This document shows, one piece after another, positions 26,831 through 37,128 of a DNA stretch of 64,000 nt (within the stretch, counting starts at the first letter, position 1; each line of letters begins with the position of its first letter). The position numbers and the translations under genes were made by a program. The notes under the pieces were generated by a model. The model saw only the letters and a program-made list of their open reading frames with translations, ran no database searches and was not told the DNA's origin. The stretch comes from Phyllobacterium myrsinacearum (GTDB lineage: Bacteria; Pseudomonadota; Alphaproteobacteria; Rhizobiales; Rhizobiaceae): positions 609,314 through 673,313 of the forward strand of contig NZ_JACGXN010000001.1 in NCBI RefSeq assembly GCF_014138285.1, in the 5' to 3' direction.

Positions 26831-26938
26831 TCCCTCATGGTGAGCTTGTCGAACCACGTACAGTGCTTATGCATCTTGCGAGTGTCCAAACCGTTGACAC
26901 AACCATAGTGCGTGGTTCGACAAGCTTACCGCGAGGGA
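26831..26938. repeat. Long inverted repeat, palindrome family A, copy 3 (arms in reverse order)
   Basis: Arms 26831-26861 and 26908-26938 (31 bases, four mismatches) are separated by 46 bases. Compared with copies 1 and 2 the arm order is swapped: here the GTGCGTGG ends face the spacer and the GAGGGA ends face outward. The right arm extends outward into GAGTGAGGATTG, the extension seen on one arm of the other copies. It lies between oxyR and the MAPEG gene, which converge. Confidence 0.8.
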
Positions 26939-26974
26939 GAGTGAGGATTGTAATACGCAATCTGATCATTCGCC

Positions 26975-27400
26975 CTAAGCCGTTGCAGGTATCGCCAGAT
27001 GCAGGGCGAGGATCACCCACAAGATACCATTCAAGAGATATCCGATCGTGAAAATCGGCTGACGCAATCTCAGGCTGTTTGAGGTCACATGCACGAATGT
27101 GTGGGCAACACGCGTCGCCACGAACAGCCAGGCAACAACCACAGCAAGAAACGAAACCCCGTTGACCACGCAGAGCGAAATGCAGACGGCGTAGAACAAC
27201 ACAGGCAGCTCGTAAAGATTGATCAGATTACGGATCACGGTGACGCTGGCTTCCGGCTCCTTCAGCGGTAGTTTGAAATCGCGGGCCGACGCCTGGCCAC
27301 TCTTGACCGCTTCCATCCGGCGAAGAAATACCAGACCGTAGACAATGTAGATCAACGCGGTCAGTGCGATCATCGGCCAGAAAATTGCGGTCTGCGACAT
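26975..27400 (-). CDS. MAPEG family membrane protein
   Basis: Member of the Membrane-Associated Proteins in Eicosanoid and Glutathione metabolism superfamily, in bacteria often glutathione-linked with unknown substrate. Four membrane helices are seen: FWPMIALTALIYIVYGLVFL, LPVLFYAVCISLCVVNG, FLAVVVAWLFVATRVAHTFVHV and IGYLLNGILWVILALHLAIP. The NLYELPVLFY motif contains the conserved Asn/Glu pair. ATG at 27400 has GGAGG five bases upstream. Single gene between repeats and a LysR gene. Confidence 0.85.
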   Translation of the reverse strand: MSQTAIFWPMIALTALIYIVYGLVFLRRMEAVKSGQASARDFKLPLKEPEASVTVIRNLINLYELPVLFYAVCISLCVVNGVSFLAVVVAWLFVATRVAHTFVHVTSNSLRLRQPIFTIGYLLNGILWVILALHLAIPATA

Positions 27401-27455
27401 GGTTTCCTCCATCGTTGGCGCATCTTACGTCTACGTTCATTTTTTCCGCAAGTTG

Positions 27456-28355
27456 TTAATTCAAACCGGGAATTTCAGGCAATCTGGCGGCGAGGTGATC
27501 GACAAATGCCCTCACCTTGCGTGGCAGAAACTTTGCCGACGCATAGACCGCATGCATGTCCATAGGCGCATAGCGATAGGCGGGCAAGACGCGAACCAAC
27601 GTACCATCATCGAGAAACGGCTGAACCAGCGGCACCTGCGCCCCGCCGATCCCCAATCCCGCGCGCAATGCCTGATTGAGCACAAATGCGTTGTTGGCGA
27701 GAAAACTTGATTTGACCGGTACCACAATCGGACCGTCTGGACCAATCAGCGGCACCGCCTCGCTCTGCGGCGACCAGACGAACCTGACATGCCGATGCCC
27801 CGACAGCTCCACCGGCAACAAAGGACTTCCATGGCACGTGATGTAATCAGGCGAGGCTACAAGAATTCGCTCGAACGTGGCCAGTTTCCTTGCCACCAGC
27901 CCCGAAGAGGCCAATGCACCAAAACGGACGGCGACATCCACACCCTCGGCCACCAGATCGGCAAACCGGTCATCGAGGATGAGCTCGATGGTCAAATCGG
28001 GATGCTGCCGCTGAAAATCGATCAGAATCGGTGCCAGATGCATCTGGCCGAATCCGACTGGCGCATGCACGCGAAGATGCCCCTGAACCGACGCGGCAAG
28101 GCCAGCCACTTCCTCTTCCGCTTCATCGACGGATTGCAGGATATTCCGCGCCCGCTGATAATAGGCCTCACCGCTTTCGGTCAAGGCCAGCTGCCGTGTC
28201 GAGCGATGCAGAAGCCGCATGTTCAGATGACGCTCCAGCGCTGCCATCTGCTGGCTGACAGCCGGTTGCGTGAGACCAAGCTCCCGTGCCGCAGCCGACA
28301 GCGATCCAAGCTCCGCAACCCTCACGAACGTTTTCATGGCAGCAAAACGATCCAC
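27456..28355 (-). CDS. LysR family transcriptional regulator
   Basis: LysR regulator of the type typified by DmlR/AaeR. The DNA-binding domain starts MDRFAAMKTFVRVAELGSLSAAARELGLTQPAVSQQMAALE. RLLHRSTRQLALTESGEAYY is the usual linker start. The substrate-binding domain follows to residue 299. Divergent from the PRISE-type reductase gene 105 bases away, which it likely controls. Confidence 0.9.
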   Translation of the reverse strand: MDRFAAMKTFVRVAELGSLSAAARELGLTQPAVSQQMAALERHLNMRLLHRSTRQLALTESGEAYYQRARNILQSVDEAEEEVAGLAASVQGHLRVHAPVGFGQMHLAPILIDFQRQHPDLTIELILDDRFADLVAEGVDVAVRFGALASSGLVARKLATFERILVASPDYITCHGSPLLPVELSGHRHVRFVWSPQSEAVPLIGPDGPIVVPVKSSFLANNAFVLNQALRAGLGIGGAQVPLVQPFLDDGTLVRVLPAYRYAPMDMHAVYASAKFLPRKVRAFVDHLAARLPEIPGLN

Positions 28356-28379
28356 ACATCACCTCAAATATTTTCTTAT

Positions 28380-28429
28380 GAATGATATCAATTTTACTCG
28401 CCTACGCAAATAAACGAGAATGAATGATA
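28380..28429. promoter_or_regulatory. Candidate LysR site: GAATGATA repeated 42 bases apart
   Basis: GAATGATA occurs in the same orientation at 28380-28387 and 28422-28429, exactly 42 bases apart (about four helical turns). The first copy overlaps the palindrome TGATATCA (28383-28390). Both lie between the divergent LysR and reductase genes. Confidence 0.4.
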
Positions 28430-28460
28430 ATCCCAGCACCACCGAAATGGAGCTGTTGAA

Positions 28461-29519
28461 ATGACGCAGAATGTAAAGAAGGCCGTGATTGTGGGTGCCA
28501 ATGGCATCATCGGGGGCAATCTGATCGCCCATCTCAAGGAATTGGGTGACTGGCAGATTGTTGGCCTGTCCAGGCGCGGCGGCCATACGGATGGCAGGGT
28601 CAGCCATATCGCCGTTGATCTGCTCGATGGCACCGATGCCAAGGCAAAGCTCGCACATCTCACTGACGTGACCCATATCTTTTATGCCGCCTATCAGGAC
28701 CGCCCGACGTGGGCGGAACTGGTGCCGCCCAACCTTGCCATGCTGGTGAACGTGGTGAATGCCATTGAACCCATCGCATCCCAACTCCAACACATCAGTC
28801 TGATGCAGGGATACAAGGTTTACGGCGCACATCTCGGCCCGTTCAAGACACCGGCTCGCGAGAGTGATGCCAATCACATGCCACCGGAATTCAATATCGA
28901 CCAGCAGGAATTCCTCGAAGCCTTGCAAAAAGGGAAAAGCTGGACCTGGTCCGCGCTGCGGCCATCTGTGGTAGTGGGATACGCGCTGGGCAATCCGATG
29001 AACCTTGCTTCAGTAATCGCCGTCTATGCCTCGATGTCAAAGGAGCTTGGCATTCCCCTGCGCTTTCCCGGAAAGCCCGGTGCCTATGACAGCCTGCTTG
29101 AAATGACCGACGCCGGTCTTCTTGCCCGGGCGACGGTGTTCATCGCCACAAACCCGGCCAGCGGAAATCAGGCCTACAACATCAACAATGGCGATCTCTT
29201 CCGCTGGAGCGAGATGTGGCCGAAAATCGCAAAGTTTTTTGATCTGGATGTCGCCCCGCCCCTGCCCATGTCGCTGAATGTTGTGATGGCCGACAAGGAG
29301 CCGCTCTGGAACAGGATGGTCAAGGAGCATGGTCTTGCCGATGTCCCGTACAAGGATGTTTCCTCATGGGGTTTCGGCGATGCGGTGTTCGGTTGGAATT
29401 ACGATTTCTTCGCGGATGGCAGCAAATTGCGTCGCGCCGGTTTCCATGAACATATCGATACGGAAGAGATGTTTCTGGACGTTTTCCGGGACTTGCGGAC
29501 GAGAAAAATTATTCCGTGA
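28461..29519 (+). CDS. PRISE-type short-chain reductase (progesterone 5-beta-reductase / iridoid synthase-like)
   Basis: NADPH-binding extended SDR of the PRISE family. GANGIIG (12-18) is the nucleotide loop. MQGYKVYGAHLGPF (115-128) is the family motif that contains the catalytic Lys (TGxKxYxGPF). TWSALRP and NNGDLFRWSEMW are also diagnostic. The conserved catalytic Tyr pair that normally reads FYYDQED appears as FNIDQQE at 144-150, so the tyrosine seems to be missing. PRISE enzymes reduce activated C=C bonds of enones; with the tyrosine changed the chemistry here is uncertain. 352 residues. Divergent from a LysR gene. Confidence 0.82.
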   Translation: MTQNVKKAVIVGANGIIGGNLIAHLKELGDWQIVGLSRRGGHTDGRVSHIAVDLLDGTDAKAKLAHLTDVTHIFYAAYQDRPTWAELVPPNLAMLVNVVNAIEPIASQLQHISLMQGYKVYGAHLGPFKTPARESDANHMPPEFNIDQQEFLEALQKGKSWTWSALRPSVVVGYALGNPMNLASVIAVYASMSKELGIPLRFPGKPGAYDSLLEMTDAGLLARATVFIATNPASGNQAYNINNGDLFRWSEMWPKIAKFFDLDVAPPLPMSLNVVMADKEPLWNRMVKEHGLADVPYKDVSSWGFGDAVFGWNYDFFADGSKLRRAGFHEHIDTEEMFLDVFRDLRTRKIIP

Positions 29520-29557
29520 GCGTTGAACTCCCGTTTTTCCGCGATCCCGGTTCTCAT

Positions 29558-29597
29558 CTCTCCGTCCCCTTGAGGCTTGACCGAGGATGACGGAGAG
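29558..29597. repeat. Short palindromic repeat, family B, copy 2
   Basis: CTCTCCGTC (29558-29566) and GACGGAGAG (29589-29597) frame a TTGAGGCTTGACCGAGGAT core. This core resembles that of the copy at 5480-5526. The element lies between the converging reductase and DinB genes. Confidence 0.6.
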
Positions 29598-29605
29598 GCA
29601 GCGCT

Positions 29606-30151
29606 TTACTCTCGAGCGGTAAAAGGCTCGCCCTTGCGACGCGGGATATCGTAGTTCAGGAAAAACTCGTCAAGCTGCGGCGGGGGCACGTTTGTTCCCG
29701 CCAGCATCGCATGCGCCTGCCCGCGATGATGAATCTGATGCACGAAAAGATGAGACAGCACGAGGTGCAGCGGCTCCTGCGAAACGGTATCATCATGCCA
29801 TTCGATCGGAACGATGCGATTCATATCTGCGGCAGTCAGTTTGTCGCAATAGGCGATCAGATCCGCATCAAATGCTTCCTGAGCCTTTTTGAGATCTGGC
29901 AGTTTTGGATAAGGAACATCGCCAACAAGGCTGATGTTCTTGCGGCCAACGCCCGTCATATCAGCCAGATAGACATGATCGGCGATAAGGTTGTGGTTCA
30001 GCGTCATCTGGATCGATGGGAAGAAACTCGTGCGCTTCTGCGCAAATTCCGCATCGGTCAGTTTGGCGCAGGCACTTAGCAAGCGGTGGTTCGACCAGGC
30101 GCTGTTGCGCGCCATGGCCGAGAAATGGTCGCGGAGGGCGTTTTCAGACAT
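29606..30151 (-). CDS. DinB family protein (metal-binding four-helix bundle)
   Basis: DinB/YfiT-like fold, the group that includes bacillithiol or mycothiol transferases and uncharacterised metal proteins; unrelated to DNA polymerase IV. It opens MSENALRDHFSAMARNSAWSNHRLL. A three-histidine metal site is visible: His in LNHNLIADH and the two in HLFVHQIHHRGQAHAML (HxxxHH). The ATG at 30151 is 16 bases after the guaB stop, with GGAGGT very close to the start, so it is probably expressed with guaB. Function and thiol partner unknown. Confidence 0.85.
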   Translation of the reverse strand: MSENALRDHFSAMARNSAWSNHRLLSACAKLTDAEFAQKRTSFFPSIQMTLNHNLIADHVYLADMTGVGRKNISLVGDVPYPKLPDLKKAQEAFDADLIAYCDKLTAADMNRIVPIEWHDDTVSQEPLHLVLSHLFVHQIHHRGQAHAMLAGTNVPPPQLDEFFLNYDIPRRKGEPFTARE

Positions 30152-30167
30152 GACCTCCGCGCTCCGA

Positions 30168-31733
<1,566 letters not shown>

Positions 31734-31848
31734 TCAGGTGAATTGGCACGGGCTGGTAACATGGATATGTCGGTTTGGAAAGGTGCAAACGTATTTATCC
31801 GCAATCAGTCCTGCGTGATCTGCACGCTATCAGTGGTAGAAACCACCT

Positions 31849-32268
31849 TCACGGCGCATAATATTGAAGTTCCTTGATGCGAGCGCGCACCGCGTCAACG
31901 TTCAGCGCCTCTATATCCATGCTGGCAATCGTGCCCCGGTCGGCGCGCCATGGGCCGTTGTCCGCCTTGATCTGGGCCTCGCGCCACGCCACCCATTTGC
32001 GCTGGGCATCGCGGATCTGCTTGGCGGATTCCGGATCTACCGATGCCAGCACCTTCTTGTAGACATCGTTCAACTGCTTGTCATAGGCAAGGAAAGCCTT
32101 GTGCGAGCAATCAACCATTCCCGAGGTCGTCTGTCCTGTCGGGCTGTTCAGACATTCCGTTGCGGCCTTGTCGATCGGATCGACCTTTTCTTCCGATGAG
32201 GCTGCAATTGCAGATGACATGCCTCCGAGGGATATCGAGACACAAAGCAGAACAAAGAATCGTTTCAT
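31849..32268 (-). CDS. LprI-like secreted protein (DUF1311)
   Basis: The signal peptide (MKRFFVLLCVSISLGGMSSAIAA) is followed by a LprI / lysozyme-inhibitor-like domain with CLNSPTGQTTSGMVDCSHKAFLAYDKQLNDVYKKVL and the motif RDAQRKWVAWREAQ. Two cysteines likely form a disulfide. The family includes lysozyme inhibitors, but most members are uncharacterised. ATG at 32268 is preceded by AAGGAGG. 139 residues. Confidence 0.87.
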   Translation of the reverse strand: MKRFFVLLCVSISLGGMSSAIAASSEEKVDPIDKAATECLNSPTGQTTSGMVDCSHKAFLAYDKQLNDVYKKVLASVDPESAKQIRDAQRKWVAWREAQIKADNGPWRADRGTIASMDIEALNVDAVRARIKELQYYAP

Positions 32269-32400
32269 GACGTCCTCCTTGGGTGGCAAAATGCCCTGTG
32301 CATCTTGGCAAGAAAAGGGCGAATTACAGGGACTGCTTCGTCTTTTTCCCGCATATTGGCAGCATGAGTGATCAATCCGTTGCCGATAACAGGAATTGCC

Positions 32401-33768
32401 ATGCGTCCGATTTATAGAAAAGTTTCCTTCCTGCGCCGGTCGCGCGCCATGTGGGGAAATACCCGTGTCTGGCGGCCGCGCCTTGTTTTCTGGGCAGGTG
32501 CACTCGCCATCGGTGTCGTCAGTGTCCTCTTCGCCAAGCTGGCTGATGTTGCCCAGGAATCGTTTCATGGCATTATCGGAACAAGCGACTGGACCACACT
32601 CCTGCCGTTGATCATTACCCCCCTGGGCTTTGTCTTCTGTGCCTATATGGCCTTCAGCTTCTTCCCCAATGCGCAAGGAAGCGGCATTCCGCAAGCCATC
32701 GCGGCCCGTCATCTCAACGATCACGAGGATCGTGTCAGGCTGCTTTCCCTGCGTATGGTTTTTGGCAAAATCCTCCTGACCATTGTAGGGTTGTTTTCAG
32801 GGGCCTCCATTGGCCGCGAGGGCCCAACCGTTCAGGTCGGTGCATCGTTGATGCTGCAGGTGGCGCGCTGGGGCGGCATGGCGCAGGCGCGCGGGCTTAT
32901 TCTTGCAGGTTCTGCCGCTGGTATTGCCGCAGCGTTCAATACACCGCTTGCCGGCATTGTCTTTGCCATCGAAGAAATGGGCCGCTCTTACGAAGCACGT
33001 ACCAACGGCCTTGTTCTTACCGCCGTGATCCTCTCCGGCCTCGCGGCAATCGGGCTTGTCGGCAATTACACGTATTTCGGCGCATCGGCGGCAGCAGCCA
33101 CGGGCTTTTCCGACTGGCTGCTGGTTATTCTGTGCGGCATTGGCGGCGGCGCGTTCGGTGCCTTTTTCAGTGCCGGTGCCATCAAGGCATTGCGCAGGAT
33201 CAAGCGCTGGACAGCCCCCGATCCATTTCGCCGTAGCTTGCTGCTAGCTGCGGTGTGCGGTTTTGCCGTGGCGCTGATCGGTGTTGCCTCAGGTGGTACA
33301 ACCTTCGGCACGGGTTATGAGCAGGCACGCGGCGCTGTGGAAGGTCATGCCCTGCCCTGGTACTTCTTTCTGGAGAAGTTGCTCGCCAGCTTTCTTTCCA
33401 TGGTCTCCGGCATTCCCGGCGGTATTTTTGCGCCCTCGCTGTCCGTCGGCGCGAGTTTCGGCAGCACAGTCGGTTTGCTGACCGGCAGCAATATCGGCCT
33501 CGCGGCTGTGCTCGGCATGGCTGGCTACTTCGCCGGTGTGGTGCAAGCGCCGATGACGGCTTTCGTCATCATTCTGGAAATGACCGGAAGTCATGACAGC
33601 GTCATTGCCCTGATGTGCACATCCATGCTCGGTTACGGAACGGCACGCATCATTTCGCATGAACCGCTCTATCATGCACTTTCTCGGGTGTTCATTGCCG
33701 ATGCGATCCGGCGCAAGCGCGCCGAAGCCGCATCAGCAACGCCGGAACAGAATCAGACGTCGAACTGA
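32401..33768 (+). CDS. ClC-family chloride/proton antiporter
   Basis: Ten-plus-helix ClC channel/exchanger. The ion-binding segments are GSGIPQ (93-98), GREGP (138-142, gating Glu140) and GGIFAPS. The paired EE after helix H (Glu191-Glu192 in FAIEEMG) matches the proton-pathway glutamate of exchangers, so an antiporter is more likely than a channel. No CBS domains, about 455 residues. ATG at 32401 has AGGA seven bases upstream. Its last 16 bases overlap the 3' end of the convergent MBL gene. Confidence 0.92.
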   Translation: MRPIYRKVSFLRRSRAMWGNTRVWRPRLVFWAGALAIGVVSVLFAKLADVAQESFHGIIGTSDWTTLLPLIITPLGFVFCAYMAFSFFPNAQGSGIPQAIAARHLNDHEDRVRLLSLRMVFGKILLTIVGLFSGASIGREGPTVQVGASLMLQVARWGGMAQARGLILAGSAAGIAAAFNTPLAGIVFAIEEMGRSYEARTNGLVLTAVILSGLAAIGLVGNYTYFGASAAAATGFSDWLLVILCGIGGGAFGAFFSAGAIKALRRIKRWTAPDPFRRSLLLAAVCGFAVALIGVASGGTTFGTGYEQARGAVEGHALPWYFFLEKLLASFLSMVSGIPGGIFAPSLSVGASFGSTVGLLTGSNIGLAAVLGMAGYFAGVVQAPMTAFVIILEMTGSHDSVIALMCTSMLGYGTARIISHEPLYHALSRVFIADAIRRKRAEAASATPEQNQTSN

Positions 33769-34736
33769 TAGGTAACCGGCACGAAGCGATAGCCGCTTCC
33801 AAGCCGCTCGAGATAACCAGCTGATGGGAACGGCATGTGGTAGCCGATAAATGGCACCCGGTCGGTGGCGATCATATCGAGTACCCGCTTGCGCGTCTCG
33901 ATGCCTTTGGCCCGGTCCGTGTCAAAAGCCACCTCCCATTCGGGATGCTGCAGGGATGCGACGTAATGATTGGCGGTATCGGCGGTCAGCACCACGCGCT
34001 TGCCAGCGGATTCCACATGGAAAATCATATGGCCGGGCGTGTGGCCGTAGGCTGCCTCACTGGTGATACCGGATACAATGGCATCCCCAGCCTTGATGAA
34101 GGTGGTCTTTTCCGCTAGCGGTTTTACCTTGGCTGCAACGCCCTTGGCACCCGCTTCAGCAGGCGTACCCGCCCGCGCCGGATCGGTCCAGAAATCATAT
34201 TCGATTTGCCCGGCGATATAGCGCGCATTGGCGAAACCTGGCGTGTCGCCGTTCATCAGACCACCGATATGGTCACCGTGCATATGTGTGGTGACAACAA
34301 CACTCACCTGATCGGGCGTGTAACCTGCCGCTTTCAGATTGGCTTCCAGCTGGCCGAAGCCGTTGTCGCGCCCTGCGACACCAAAACCCGTGTCGAACAG
34401 GATCAGTTCAGCACCGGTATTGATCAGCACCGGCGCAAAACCATTGACGAGTGTTGTTTCGGGCAGAAAGTTGGCACGCATCAGTTCGCCCACTTTCTCC
34501 TGGGACTGATCAGCACCAAACGTCGGGAATGGCCCATCGGAGACACGCAGACCATCGAGGAGTGTGGTGATTTCAAATTCACCCAGTTTGAAGCGCTTGA
34601 AGCCCGGCGACTTGACGTTTGAAAGCGGAACGGCAGCGGAGGCAGGTTCGGATATGACCTGCGACATGGCAAGGCCGCCGGCTATGGCACTTGACGCCAG
34701 AAACAAATCGCGGCGGGAAATCTCGTATGAGGTCAT
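33753..34736 (-). CDS. Tat-exported MBL-fold metallo-hydrolase
   Basis: The N terminus has SRRDLF, a twin-arginine motif (residues 7-12), followed by a hydrophobic stretch and ASAA, suggesting folded export to the periplasm. The metallo-beta-lactamase domain has THMHGDHIGG (His151, His153, Asp155, His156), GHTPGHMIF and LTADTANH, giving a two-zinc site. AHL lactonases, phosphotriesterase-like and beta-lactamase relatives share this pattern, so the substrate is not clear. ATG at 34736 follows AAGGAG. 327 residues. Confidence 0.88.
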   Translation of the reverse strand: MTSYEISRRDLFLASSAIAGGLAMSQVISEPASAAVPLSNVKSPGFKRFKLGEFEITTLLDGLRVSDGPFPTFGADQSQEKVGELMRANFLPETTLVNGFAPVLINTGAELILFDTGFGVAGRDNGFGQLEANLKAAGYTPDQVSVVVTTHMHGDHIGGLMNGDTPGFANARYIAGQIEYDFWTDPARAGTPAEAGAKGVAAKVKPLAEKTTFIKAGDAIVSGITSEAAYGHTPGHMIFHVESAGKRVVLTADTANHYVASLQHPEWEVAFDTDRAKGIETRKRVLDMIATDRVPFIGYHMPFPSAGYLERLGSGYRFVPVTYQFDV

Positions 34737-34983
34737 GACATCATCTCCTTCGGGCAGTCTTGGGTCTGCGGTTGAGATTTGGCTCGCGCAACGCGGGGCT
34801 GCCGAACTGCTCCGTTTTGCATAGCGGAAAATCTCATGGCGCTGGATCACATCTGATTGATCGGTGCTTGAGCACCCGTCACACTGGTGCTATCGCAGCG
34901 CCAGCAAGGGTTATTTTTGAGTGTGAGTCCCGCGACGGACCCCGATTGCTGACGAAGCTCTTTGTTGAGAACTGGAATTCATT

Positions 34984-36384
34984 GTGAATCGCATTGTTCC
35001 GCTCGTGCTCGCTGTCGCCCTGTTCATGGAACAGATGGACTCGACCGTCATATCCACGTCCCTGCCCGCCATTGCCGCGGATATCGGTACAAGCCCCATT
35101 GCGCTCAAACTTGCACTGACGGCCTATCTCGTCTCGCTGGCCGTGTTCATCCCTGTCAGCGGCTGGATGGCCGATCGTTTTGGCGCCAAGAATGTGTTTC
35201 GCGCGGCCATCATCGTATTCGTACTTGGTTCGATTGCCTGTGCAGCATCCAACTCACTGCTGGCATTCGTCGTGTCACGCTTCATGCAGGGCATTGGCGG
35301 CGCCATGATGACACCTGTCGGAAGACTTGTTCTGGTCCGCTCCACACCGCGCAGTGAACTCGTCGGCGCCATGGCCTGGCTGACCGTACCGGCATTGGTC
35401 GGTCCGCTGGTTGGACCACCCATCGGCGGATTTCTCACCACCTATTTCACCTGGCACTGGATTTTCCTGATCAACGTTCCCATCGGTATTGCCGGCATCT
35501 GGTTTGCCACGCGCTATCTGCCTGACGTGGAAACCCTGATCCAGCGTAAACTCGACGTGGCCGGCTTTTTCCTCAGCGGCATTGCTGCATCAGGTGTTGT
35601 GTTCGGGCTCTCCGTTGTCAGCCTGCCGGCCCTGCCCTCATGGGTTGGGTTCTCGACGCTCGGCGTCGGCATCGTCTCGACGGCACTTTATCTTATCCAT
35701 GCCAAACGCACGCCGGAACCACTGCTTGCGCTCGACCTTTTCAAGAATCAGGTTTTCCGTGCTTCGATTGTCGGGGGCAGCCTGTTCCGGATCGGCGTCG
35801 GCGCAACGCCTTTCCTACTGCCGCTGATGTTTCAGATCGGCTTCGGCATGACGCCGTTCCAATCCGGCCTCATGACCTTCATATCGGCGGCAGGTGCGAT
35901 AGGCATGAAATTCGTGACCAAATGGTTCTTCCGCAAGACGGGTTTTCGCAATGCACTGATGTATGGGTCACTGGTTGCTGCAACCTTTATTGCCATGAAT
36001 GGTTTCTTCACGCCGGAAACACCGACCGCTCTCATTCTTGGCCTGCTGCTTGTTGCGGGTTTCTTCCGCTCGCTGTTCTTCACCGGCACCAATGCACTTG
36101 GCTATGCGGAAGTGCCGAATGAGCAGACCAGCCTCGCCACCCCCATCGCCTCGGTCGCCCAGCAGATATCGATTGCACTCGGCGTTGCGGTGGCAGGCGG
36201 CATTCTGGAAGTGTCCACCAGCATGCATGGTGGGCCATTGCAGCTCTCGGATTTCCAGACGGCATTCTTCATGGTTGCCGCTATATCGTCGCTGGCGTTC
36301 TTCTCATTCGTCGGCCTGAAGCCTGATGCAGGGGCCGAAGTATCCGGTCACTACCCGAGTGCAAAACCCGCCCCTGCGGAATAG
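34984..36384 (+). CDS. MFS transporter, DHA2 (EmrB/QacA-like) drug exporter family
   Basis: Fourteen-helix-type major facilitator. The family motif LVLAVALFMEQMDSTVISTSLPAIAADI in helix 1 and GWMADRFGAKNVF (motif A) are diagnostic; the intermediate motif C is GPLVGPPIGGFLTTYFTWHWIFLINVPIG. 466 residues. GTG start at 34984. It is divergent from the MBL gene (250 bases) and convergent with rlmE. Likely exports an organic toxin; no membrane-fusion partner gene is adjacent. Confidence 0.88.
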   Translation: MNRIVPLVLAVALFMEQMDSTVISTSLPAIAADIGTSPIALKLALTAYLVSLAVFIPVSGWMADRFGAKNVFRAAIIVFVLGSIACAASNSLLAFVVSRFMQGIGGAMMTPVGRLVLVRSTPRSELVGAMAWLTVPALVGPLVGPPIGGFLTTYFTWHWIFLINVPIGIAGIWFATRYLPDVETLIQRKLDVAGFFLSGIAASGVVFGLSVVSLPALPSWVGFSTLGVGIVSTALYLIHAKRTPEPLLALDLFKNQVFRASIVGGSLFRIGVGATPFLLPLMFQIGFGMTPFQSGLMTFISAAGAIGMKFVTKWFFRKTGFRNALMYGSLVAATFIAMNGFFTPETPTALILGLLLVAGFFRSLFFTGTNALGYAEVPNEQTSLATPIASVAQQISIALGVAVAGGILEVSTSMHGGPLQLSDFQTAFFMVAAISSLAFFSFVGLKPDAGAEVSGHYPSAKPAPAE

Positions 36385-36400
36385 ATTACCGCCCGATGCT

Positions 36401-37108
36401 CTACGACCTGCCCTTGAAATCACGGGCAAGCAGATAGAGTTCCACAGACTCGGCACGCGATGCCGGTGGCTTGACGTGGTGCACGGATTTGAAATGCTGC
36501 TTGAGCAATGTCAGCACTTCATTTTCCGTGCCGCCCTGAAAGGTCTTGGTCAGGAAGTGACCACCCGGACGCAACACGGAAACGGCGAAATCAGCCGCCA
36601 CTTCGCACAGATGCGTTGTACGGATGTGGTCAGTGCGGCGGTGGCCTGTGGTTGGAGCTGCCATATCCGACAATACGATATCCGGCTGCCCGCCCAGTGC
36701 TTCGATCAATTTGTCGGGCGCCGCATCGTCGAGGAAATCCATTTCGAGCAGCGTCACGCCGGGCAAGGGGGGGATGTGGAGATAATCGATACCGACAACC
36801 GTCGGCGCATCCTCGGGAGAGCCAACAATCCCGGCTGCAATCTGGCTCCAGCCACCGGGAGCGGCACCCAGATCGATGATGCGCTGACCCTTTTTCAGGA
36901 TCTTGTAACGGTCATCGATTTCGATCAGTTTGTAGGCCGCGCGGGAACGATAGCCGTCGGCCTTCGACCGCTGCACATAGGGATCGTTGATATGACGTTC
37001 CAGCCAGCGGCGCGATGATTCCTTGATCGTGCCGGCCTTCTTCTTGATTTTGGTATGAAGGCCGCGCGTACCTGTGCCACCGCGCCCGCCCGTTGTTGTC
37101 TTAGCCAT
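36401..37108 (-). CDS. rlmE: 23S rRNA (uridine-2'-O) methyltransferase RlmE
   Basis: Methylates U2552 of 23S rRNA on the 50S subunit (FtsJ/RrmJ family). The SAM motif [13 protein letters not shown] and the following FLDDAAP and [15 protein letters not shown] match. The catalytic K-D-K-E residues are consistent, with the first Lys in [11 protein letters not shown] and the Asp in SDMAAP. An N-terminal Gly/Lys/Arg-rich extension (residues 1-30) is typical in Rhizobiales. It starts 20 bases after the ppx stop and is likely its operon partner. 235 residues. Confidence 0.94.
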   Translation of the reverse strand: MAKTTTGGRGGTGTRGLHTKIKKKAGTIKESSRRWLERHINDPYVQRSKADGYRSRAAYKLIEIDDRYKILKKGQRIIDLGAAPGGWSQIAAGIVGSPEDAPTVVGIDYLHIPPLPGVTLLEMDFLDDAAPDKLIEALGGQPDIVLSDMAAPTTGHRRTDHIRTTHLCEVAADFAVSVLRPGGHFLTKTFQGGTENEVLTLLKQHFKSVHHVKPPASRAESVELYLLARDFKGRS

Positions 37109-37128
37109 TGGGAATTTACGCCCCTCTT

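Noticed and set aside
32269..32724. Upstream extension of the LprI-like frame to 32724
   Set aside because: It would run through the ribosome binding site, the signal peptide start and the divergent ClC promoter region. The ATG at 32268 with AAGGAGG and a signal peptide is clearly the start.
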